This document shows positions 59,501 through 64,000 of a stretch of DNA of 64,000 nucleotides, one piece after another. Source of the DNA: Paenibacillus plantiphilus (lineage in GTDB: Bacteria; Bacillota; Bacilli; Paenibacillales; Paenibacillaceae); the NCBI RefSeq assembly GCF_927798095.1, contig NZ_CAKMMF010000012.1:112158-176157 (forward strand), read 5' to 3'. The translations under genes were made by a program, and so were the position numbers. The first letter of the stretch is position 1, and each line of letters opens with the position of its first letter. A model generated the notes under the pieces. That model was not told the DNA's origin, did not search any database, and was given only the letters and a program-made list of their open reading frames with translations.

Positions 59501-62500
59501 GGATCGCTCTCGGTTGGAGAGGGCGTTCGCCCATCTGGTGGCGCGTCATGAATCGTTGCGGACATCGTTTGAATGGGTGGACGGTGAGCCGATGCAGCGC
59601 GTGCATGGAGAGATGCCGTTCACGATTTCCTGGGAGAGCTGCAGCGAGGAAGGGGTAGCATCCCGAGTGGAGGCCTTCATCCGTCCGTTCGATCTGGAGC
59701 GCGCGCCATTGCTGCGGGTCGGTCTGCTGCGTCTGTCGGAGGAGCGTCATGTGCTGCTGTACGATATGCATCATATTATCTCTGATGGTGTATCGATGGG
59801 TGTGCTGGAGCAGGAGTTTGCCGCGCTGTATCGGGGAGATGAGCTGCGTCCGCTGCGGATTCAGTACAAGGATTACGCGGTGTGGCAGAATGAGCGGTTA
59901 GGTGCAGAAGAGCTGGCGAAGCAGGAGGACTACTGGAAGGATGTCTTCTCGGGTGAGCTTCCAGTGCTCGCAATGCCGACAGATCATCCACGGCCTGTGG
60001 TACGCAACTTCGAGGGAGATCACATCGAGTTCACGGTGGAAGCGGAGCTGGTGGAACGGTTGCGCCAAGTGGGTGCAGATCAGGGAGCGACGCTGTACAT
60101 GGTGCTGCTATCGGCGTATACGGCGCTGCTCTCCAAATATACCGGTCAAGCGGATATCGTCGTGGGTACGCCGGTTGCGGGAAGGCCGCATGCGGATCTG
60201 GAGCAGATGATCGGGATGTTCGTGGGTACGCTGGCTTTGCGGAACTACCCGTCAGGAGAGAAGCGGTTCGCGGCGTTCGTGGAGGAAGTGAAACAGCAGG
60301 TGCTGCAGGCGTTCGCACATCAGGATTATCCGTTTGAGGAACTGGTGGAGAAGCTGGATGTGGCGCGGGATATGAGCCGGAACCCGCTGTTCGATACGAT
60401 GTTCATGCTGCAGAACCTGGAGAGCCGAGAGGCGGAGCTGGAAGGATTGCGGCTGAGCCCGTACGCTGCGGGGAACGGGGTTGCGAAATTCGACCTTACG
60501 CTGACGGCGGAAGAGGGAGCGGCAGGGCTGTACTTCACGCTGGAATACAGCACAGCGCTGTATGAGCAGCAGACGATGGAGCGGCTTGCGGGTCATTTCA
60601 TTCGTCTGTTGGAGCAGTTGGCGGCGAACCCGGACATGAAGCTGGCGGACATCGAGCTGCTGGATGAAACGGAGAAAGCCGAGCTGCTGGAGCGCTTCAA
60701 CGATACGGGAGCATCGTATCCGTCGGATCGGACGATCCACAGCCTGTTCGAGGAGCAGGTGCGGAAGACGCCGGATCATGTCGCCGTTGTGCATGAAGCG
60801 GAGCGTCTGACGTATGCGGAGCTGAATGCGCGGGCGAACCGGTTGGCGCATGCGCTTCGAGCGCAAGGCGTGGGACCGGATGAGATCGTTGGCCTGATGA
60901 TGGAGCGTTCGGTGGACATGGCTGTCGGGATGCTGGGCATTCTGAAGGCCGGCGGTGCGTTTATGGCTATCGATCCGAGATACCCTGCGGTGCGGATTCA
61001 ACAGATGCTGGCGGATAGTCGGGCGTCCCTGCTTGTGGCAAAGGAAGGGACTGCGGACTTGGCGTCCGCCTTTGACGGCCATGTGTTGCTGCTGAATGAA
61101 GCGAATCTTAGCGAATACAAGGATACAAATCCGTCATGGACCGGGGATGCGAGGCAACTGGCCTACGTCATCTTCACCTCAGGCTCAACGGGACGGCCGA
61201 AAGGCGTGGAGGTGGAGCATCGCTCACTGGTAAACCTGTGCTTCTGGCATATGAAGCAATTTGAAATCAGCGAAACGGATCGAAGCACGCAGTACGCCTC
61301 CTGCGGATTTGATGCCTCGATATGGGAGTGGTTCCCTTATTTGATCACGGGGTCGAGTGTCCATATTGTGCCGGAGCGGTTGCGTCTGGATATGGCGGGA
61401 CTAAGTGGATACTACCGTGAGAACGGGATCACAATGAGCTGGCTGCCGCCACAAATCTATGAGCAAATGCTGGACCAAGAGAATGCTACGCTTCGGCATC
61501 TGTTGACGGGCGGAGACAAGGTGAAGGCCCATCAGGAGAAGAGCTACACAGTTTGGAATACGTATGGGCCAACAGAAGGAACGGTCATTTGCACCAGCCA
61601 TCGAATCGAAGGGCAGCAGATGAACATACCAATAGGAAAACCGTTGTCGAACACGCGGATTTACATTGTGGATCGCGCTGGGAAGCCGCAGCCGATCGGC
61701 GTGCCAGGGGAACTGGTGGTTGGCGGCGATGGAGTGGCCCGAGGGTATGTGAACCGACCTGAACTGACGGCGGAGCGATTCGGAACGGACCCGTTCGTAG
61801 CGGGTGGCCGTCTCTACCGTACAGGAGATTTGGCGAGATGGTTGGCGGACGGAACGATTGAATATTTGGGTAGAATCGACGAACAGGTGAAAATCCGGGG
61901 GTACCGGATTGAGCCGGGTGAAATCGAATATGTGCTGCTCGGCCATGCATCGGTGCGAGAGGCAATCGTGATCGTTCGGGAGGGAGAGCACGGAGAGAAA
62001 TCGCTGTGTGCGTACTATACGACCAACGAAACGATAGCACCGTCCGCAATCCGCGAGTATGTGTCGGGGAAAGTGCCGGCATATATGGTGCCGTCCTACT
62101 TCGTCGCGCTGGAGAAACTGCCGCTGACGGCCAATGGCAAGCTCGACCGCAAAGCGTTGCCGGAGCCGGAGCAAGGGTCCGTAGGTGTGCCTTACGAAGC
62201 GCCAGCCACGGCGATGGAAGCTGGGCTGTCCAAGCTGTGGGAGGACATCCTTGGCGTGGAACGGATTGGCGCGGCGGATAACTTCTTCGAGCGTGGAGGC
62301 CATTCGCTGCGTGCGATGACGTTGCTCTCGCGGATGCACAAGGAATGGAACGTGCAGGTCCCGCTGAAGACGATCTTCGAATCGCCGACGGTGCGCGGGT
62401 TGGCGCAGGCGATTGAAGGGCTGGCGGAAAATCCGTACGCAACTATCGAACCGGTAGAGGGCCGGACGTATTATTCGGTCTCGCCAGCCCAAAGGCGGAT

Positions 62501-64000
62501 GTTGATTTTGCAGCAGTTGGAAGATGCAGAAGTAAGCTACAACATGCCGGGCGTGTTGATGGTGGAAGGTCCATTGGACCGCTCTCGGTTGGAGACGGCG
62601 TTCGCCCATCTGGTGGAGCGTCATGAATCGTTGCGGACATCGTTTGAATGGGTGGATGGCGAGCCGATGCAGCGCGTGCATGATGAGGTACCGTTCACCA
62701 TTTCATGGGAGAGCTGCAACGAGGAAGAGGTAGCATCTCGGGTAGAGGCTTTCATCCGTCGGTTCGACCTGGAGACTGCGCCGCTGCTGCGGGTCGGTCT
62801 GCTGCATCTGTCAGAGAAGCGTCATGTGCTGCTGTACGATATGCATCATATTATCTCTGATGGTGTATCGATGGGTGTGCTGGAGCAGGAGTTTTCCGCG
62901 CTGTATCGGGGAGATGAGCTGCGTCCGCTGCGGATTCAGTACAAGGATTACGCGGTGTGGCAGAATGAGCGGTTAGGTGCAGAAGAGCTGGCGAAGCAGG
63001 AGGACTACTGGAAGGATGTCTTCTCGGGTGAGCTTCCCGTGCTCGCGATGCCAACGGATCATCCACGGCCTGCGGTGCGCAGCTTCGAGGGAGGTCACAT
63101 CGGATTCACGGTAGAAGCGGAGCTGGTGGAACGGCTGCGCCAAGTGGGTGCAGATCAGGGAGCGACGCTGTACATGGTGCTGCTAGCAGCGTATACGGCG
63201 CTGTTGTCCAAATATACCGGTCAAGAGGATATCGTCGTAGGTACGCCCGTGGCGGGAAGACCGCATGCGGATTTGGAGCAGATGATCGGGATGTTCGTGG
63301 GCACGCTGGCTTTGCGGAACTACCCGTCAGGAGAGAAGCGGTTCGCAGCGTTCATGGAGGAAGTGAAACAGCGGGTACTGCAGGCGTTCGCACATCAGGA
63401 TTATCCGTTTGAGGAGCTGGTGGAGAAGCTGGATGTGGCGCGGGATATGAGTCGGAATCCGCTGTTCGATACGATGTTCGTGCTGCAAAATCTGGAGCGC
63501 CGAGAGGCGGAACTGGAGGGCTTGCGGCTGAATCCGTACGCTGCGGGGAACGGGGTTGCGAAATTCGACCTTGCGCTAACGGCGGTAGAGGGAGCGGCAG
63601 GGCTGCACTTCACGCTGGAATACAGTACAGCGCTGTATGAGCAGGAGACGATGGAGCGGCTTGCGGGTCATTTCATCCGGCTGTTGGAGCAGTTGGCGGC
63701 GAATCCGGAGATGAAGCTGGCGGATATCGAGCTAGTTAGTGTTGATGAAAAAAATCAATTAGTACATGTATTCAACGATACGGGAGCGTCGTATCCGTCG
63801 GATCGAACGATCCACAGCCTGTTCGAGGAGCAGGTGCGGAAGACGCCAGACCATGTGGCCGTGGTGCATGAAGAGGAACGTCTGACGTATGCGGAGCTGA
63901 ATGCGCGGGCGAACCGGTTGGCGCATGCGCTTCGGGAGCAAGGTGTGGGACCGGATGAGATCGTTGGCTTGATGATGGAGCGTTCGGTGGACATGGCTGT
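50583..64000 (+). CDS. NRPS 4 (runs off the window): half-C-A(X)-T-C-A(Ser)-T-C-A(Orn)-T-C-A(X)-T-C-A.. (modules 7-11)
   Basis: The frame is open from 50583 to the right edge, giving 4472 residues so far. The TTG at 50583 is chosen because AGAGGGG lies five bases upstream; ATG 50604 is the alternative. It begins with about 240 residues of only the second half of a C domain (YWIQKLDG onward, no HHxxxDG). Then: A7 from 51,396 with code DAWWMGVVIK; C8 with NHIISDG in place of HHIISDG; A8 from 54,468 with code DVWHFSLVDK (Ser); A9 from 57,606 with code DVGEIGSIDK (Orn); A10 from 60,732 with code DAWWLGTVIK; C11; and the first about 65 residues of A11. Carriers (GGHS) lie near 52,970, 56,100, 59,225 and 62,300. 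No E domain is seen in this protein so far. Confidence 0.92.
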   Translation, partial: MEYKHHIMDEKEGFLAAKKYWIQKLDGYTEASEIPKDSISEYGYEINEYTMQFEEKTLNSIYNISKNNDILTFSILLSVLNIVLHKCLISDQICISTPLHQGYKDDSKYNDSVFMYEQIKGEMTVKELLSRINETVTGGYRHQFYPVSYITQSNDENYNGSYSVPTLMMVYESIHGAKVTEDFLKKQIYSTVFVFRKSESDRHLNVTVHYNCKAYLRETILRYVDMFSLVLTTVLQNVQMRIDEIELVSADEKNQLVHVFNDTGASYPSDRTIHSLFEEQVRKTPDHVAVVHEEDRLTYAELNARANRLAHMLREQGVGPDEIVGLMMERSVDMAVGMLGILKAGGAFMAIDPGYPAMRIQQMLADSQTSVLVAQEGTVDLASAFDGRVLLLNEANLSGYRDTNPAWTGDARQLAYVIFTSGSTGRPKGVEVEHRSLVNLCFWHMKQFEISERDRSTQYASCGFDASIWEWFPYLITGANVHIVPERLRLDVAGLSGYYRENGITLSWLPPQIFEQMLEQENATLRHLMTGGDKAKVHQEKSYALWNVYGPTEGTVICTSHRIERQQMNIPIGKPLPNTRIYIVDRAGNPQPIGVPGELLVGGDGVARGYVNRPELTAERFGTDPFVAGGRLYRTGDLARWLPDGNIEYLGRIDEQAKIRGYRIEPGEIEYVLLGHEAVREAIVIVREGEHGEKSLCAYYTTSGTIAPSAIREYVSEKVPAYMVPSAFVALENLPLTTHGKIDRKALPEPEQGLAGVPYEAPATAMEAGLAQLWEDILGVERIGAADNFFDRGGHSLRAMTLLSRIHKEWNVQIPLKTIFESPTVRGLAQAIEGLAENPYAAIEPVEGRTYYPVSPAQRRMLILQQMEGAEASYNMSGVLTMEGPLDRSRLETAFARLVERHESLRTSFEWVDGEAVQRIHGEVPFIISWESCSEEEVASRVEAFIRPFDLARAPLLRVGLLRLSEERHALMYDMNHIISDGVSMGVLEQEFAALYRGDELRRLRIQYKDYAVWQNERLGAEELAKQEDYWKDVFSGELPVLAMPTDHPRPAVRSFEGGHIGFTVEAELAERLRQMGADRGATLYMVLLAAYTALLSKYTGQADIVVGTLVAGRPHADLEQMIGMFAGTLALRNYPSGEKRFAEYVEEVKQRVLGAFAHQDYPFEELVEKLDVARDMSRNPLFDTMFMLQNLERQEAELEGLRLSPYAAGDGGAKFDLMLTATEGAAGLSFTLDYSTALYEPQTMERLAGHFSRLLEQLAANPDMKLADMELLDEAEKVQLLERFNDTGASYPSDRTIHSLFEEQVRKTPDHVAVIHEEEHLTYAELNARANRLAHALREQGVGPDEIVGLMLERSVDMIVGILGILKAGGAYLPIDPDYPAERICYILGDSEARLLVTAERWKEKAGGHAIGTVLLDDERLYAGVDSGELEDVNGPTDLAYVIYTSGSTGKPKGAMIEHRSVINRLKWMQEKYPLREDDVILQKTPYTFDVSVWELLWWSLEGAKVCLLKPGGEKDPGLIADTIAAHGITVMHAVPSMLNAFLEYVESVPGSLEKTVSLRQVFASGEALKVEQAKRFGRMIGGAQLSNLYGPTEATVDVTSFDCDMDELERMCIGKPIYNTSLYIVDRAGKLQPLGVPGELCIGGVGLARGYLNKPELTAEKFVANPFVPGERLYKTGDWARWLPDGNIEYLGRIDEQVKIRGYRIELGEIEAAILQEPSVREAAVMAREDRDGSLYLCAYIAAAAGKEGEAAAEVKASLQRKLPAYMVPSAFVALENLPLTANGKLDRKALPEPEQGSAGVPYEAPVTAMEAGLAKLWEDILGVERIGAGDNFFERGGHSLRAMTLISRMHKEWNVQMPLKTIFESPTVRELAQAIEGLAENPYAAIEPVERRVYYPVSPAQRRMLILQQLEGAEVSYNMPGVLTMEGTLDRSRLERAFAHLVARHESLRTSFEWVDGEPMQRVHGEMPLTISSESCSEEEVAFRVEAFIRPFDLERAPLLRVGLLRLSEDRHVLLYDMHHIISDGVSMGVLEQEFAALYRGDDLHPLRIQYKDYAVWQNERLGAEELAKQEDYWKDVFSGELPVLAMPTDHARPGVRRFEGAHIGFTVEAELAERLRQMGADQGATLYMVLLAAYTALLSKYTGQEDIVVGTPVAGRPHADLEQMIGMFVGTLALRNYPSGEKRFAAFVEEVKQRVLQAFAHQDYPFEELVEKLDVARDMSRNPLFDTMFVLQNLERREVELEGLRLSPYAAGNRGVKFDLELTAEEGAAGLSFTLEYSTVLYEPQTMERLAGHFSRLLEQLAANPDMKLADMELLDEAEKAQLLERFNDTGTSYPSERTIHSLFEEQVRKTPDHVAVVHEEERLTYAELNARANRLAHALREQGVGPDEIVGLMMERSVDMIVGILGILKAGGAYLPIDPDYPADRIQFMLEDSRTGVLITQRHLKSRTSFEGVWVLLEEEESCYFNTSNPVVYNSSEHLAYVIYTSGTTGNPKGVMIEHRQLASLANAWKQEYRLHETGIRWLQWANFSFDVFSGDLVRALLHGGTLILCPTDARANPEAIYRLIQKYRIQMFESTPGLVIPLMNYLHDEGLVPESLRLLIIGSDHCPVKEFNLLFQRFGSRMRIVNSYGVTEACIDSSYFEGSNEEALSTLPIGKPLPGVEMYVLNNKQSLQPIGVIGELYIGGSGVSRGYWNKQELTSERFVSNPFRFGQRMYRTGDLVRWLPDGNMEYAGRMDDQVKIRGYRIEVREIEARLLRIASVKEVAVVVKEDGDGQKTLCAYFVSVKDYTAYELKDELLRDLPMYMIPSYFIQLPSMPLTPNGKLDRKALPEPEEGSAGVSYEAPTTAMEAGLAKLWEDILSVERIGAADNFFDRGGHSLRAMTLILRMHKEWNVQVPLKTIFESPTVRGLAQAIEGLAENPYAAIEPVEGRTYYPVSPAQRRMLILQQLKGAEVSYNMPGVLTMEGPLDRSRLERAFAHLVARHESLRTSFEWVDGEPMQRVHGEMPFTISWESCSEEGVASRVEAFIRPFDLERAPLLRVGLLRLSEERHVLLYDMHHIISDGVSMGVLEQEFAALYRGDELRPLRIQYKDYAVWQNERLGAEELAKQEDYWKDVFSGELPVLAMPTDHPRPVVRNFEGDHIEFTVEAELVERLRQVGADQGATLYMVLLSAYTALLSKYTGQADIVVGTPVAGRPHADLEQMIGMFVGTLALRNYPSGEKRFAAFVEEVKQQVLQAFAHQDYPFEELVEKLDVARDMSRNPLFDTMFMLQNLESREAELEGLRLSPYAAGNGVAKFDLTLTAEEGAAGLYFTLEYSTALYEQQTMERLAGHFIRLLEQLAANPDMKLADIELLDETEKAELLERFNDTGASYPSDRTIHSLFEEQVRKTPDHVAVVHEAERLTYAELNARANRLAHALRAQGVGPDEIVGLMMERSVDMAVGMLGILKAGGAFMAIDPRYPAVRIQQMLADSRASLLVAKEGTADLASAFDGHVLLLNEANLSEYKDTNPSWTGDARQLAYVIFTSGSTGRPKGVEVEHRSLVNLCFWHMKQFEISETDRSTQYASCGFDASIWEWFPYLITGSSVHIVPERLRLDMAGLSGYYRENGITMSWLPPQIYEQMLDQENATLRHLLTGGDKVKAHQEKSYTVWNTYGPTEGTVICTSHRIEGQQMNIPIGKPLSNTRIYIVDRAGKPQPIGVPGELVVGGDGVARGYVNRPELTAERFGTDPFVAGGRLYRTGDLARWLADGTIEYLGRIDEQVKIRGYRIEPGEIEYVLLGHASVREAIVIVREGEHGEKSLCAYYTTNETIAPSAIREYVSGKVPAYMVPSYFVALEKLPLTANGKLDRKALPEPEQGSVGVPYEAPATAMEAGLSKLWEDILGVERIGAADNFFERGGHSLRAMTLLSRMHKEWNVQVPLKTIFESPTVRGLAQAIEGLAENPYATIEPVEGRTYYSVSPAQRRMLILQQLEDAEVSYNMPGVLMVEGPLDRSRLETAFAHLVERHESLRTSFEWVDGEPMQRVHDEVPFTISWESCNEEEVASRVEAFIRRFDLETAPLLRVGLLHLSEKRHVLLYDMHHIISDGVSMGVLEQEFSALYRGDELRPLRIQYKDYAVWQNERLGAEELAKQEDYWKDVFSGELPVLAMPTDHPRPAVRSFEGGHIGFTVEAELVERLRQVGADQGATLYMVLLAAYTALLSKYTGQEDIVVGTPVAGRPHADLEQMIGMFVGTLALRNYPSGEKRFAAFMEEVKQRVLQAFAHQDYPFEELVEKLDVARDMSRNPLFDTMFVLQNLERREAELEGLRLNPYAAGNGVAKFDLALTAVEGAAGLHFTLEYSTALYEQETMERLAGHFIRLLEQLAANPEMKLADIELVSVDEKNQLVHVFNDTGASYPSDRTIHSLFEEQVRKTPDHVAVVHEEERLTYAELNARANRLAHALREQGVGPDEIVGLMMERSVDMA
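51385..52835 (+). repeat. Repeated X-type adenylation unit, copy 2 (module 7)
   Basis: Near-identical to copy 1 at 39,630. It also carries EQAKIRGYR where the others have EQVKIRGYR, and ends PLTTHGKIDRK. Confidence 0.85.
54450..56000 (+). repeat. Serine adenylation unit, copy 2 (module 8)
   Basis: Counterpart of 47,340-48,900. Only scattered changes are seen, such as RADD to REDD and VTGS to VPGS. Confidence 0.88.
56265..57545 (+). repeat. Repeated condensation-domain unit (one of six or more copies)
   Basis: C domains opening YYPVSPAQRRMLILQQLEGAE occur at about 38,275, 46,020, 49,160 (front part only), 53,140, 56,270, 59,390 and 62,465. They are nearly identical at DNA level through to the LADIELLDEAEK linker. 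They belong to the type that joins two L-residues. Such long repeats also make assembly collapse possible. Confidence 0.8.
60720..62180 (+). repeat. Repeated X-type adenylation unit, copy 3 (module 10)
   Basis: Near-identical to copy 1, with the same ten-residue code. The X-type A units of modules 4, 7 and 11 are preceded by a linker encoding (L)VS(V/A)DEKNQL, whereas this copy follows ELLDETEKAELLERF, which shows reshuffling at the linker. Confidence 0.85.

Overview
The window looks like chromosomal DNA of a Gram-positive, spore-former-type Bacillota, most likely Paenibacillus or a close relative (inference). The support is strong AGGAGG ribosome binding sites, Bacillus-type 7-1-7 Fur boxes, and YitT, YtrA-type GntR, Btr-type AraC/binding-protein and LmrB-like genes. 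No rRNA, tRNA, CRISPR array or intact insertion sequence was seen.

Bases 1-18.9 kb are ordinary AT-rich chromosome. They hold membrane proteins (DUF4386, DoxX); a divergent MFS exporter/TetR pair with three copies of a 19-bp operator; an iron-regulated pair (Btr-like sensor-regulator and siderophore-binding lipoprotein), each with its own Fur box; a YitT protein; an ABC exporter-GntR operon; an AAA ATPase; an AlkD-like protein; a DHA2 drug exporter; a WYL regulator divergent from an epoxide-hydrolase-like enzyme across a perfect palindrome; and a three-gene operon of solute-binding lipoprotein, ECF sigma factor and anti-sigma-like protein.

From 19.1 kb to the right edge, all genes lie on the plus strand and form one very large nonribosomal peptide synthetase (NRPS) cluster that runs out of the window. 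It opens with three precursor genes (FAD-linked alpha-hydroxyacid oxidase, HPPD/hydroxymandelate-synthase-like dioxygenase, class IV aminotransferase) that together fit 4-hydroxyphenylglycine (or related arylglycine) synthesis. Next come a one-module NRPS (C-A-T plus a degenerate E/C-like domain), a fused S12 peptidase/cyclic-peptide ABC exporter, a type II thioesterase, and three giant NRPSs. Ten complete adenylation domains and the start of an eleventh are visible.

Reading the ten-residue codes by eye gives: Gly1 - Gly2 (A domain carrying an inserted luciferase-like monooxygenase) - Thr3 - D-X4 - Tyr5 - Ser6 - X7 - Ser8 - Orn9 - X10 - X11 and onward. X is one unusual A-domain type (code DAWW-(L/M)-G-(T/V)-VIK), used at three positions and probably a fourth. 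The NRPS genes are base-composition mosaics of GC-rich, near-identical repeat units and AT-rich unique segments, with visible domain and subdomain swaps.

Most notable are the arylglycine cassette beside NRPS modules in a Bacillota background, the monooxygenase inside a glycine A domain, the peptidase-exporter fusion suggesting export-coupled cleavage, and module 7 split between two proteins.
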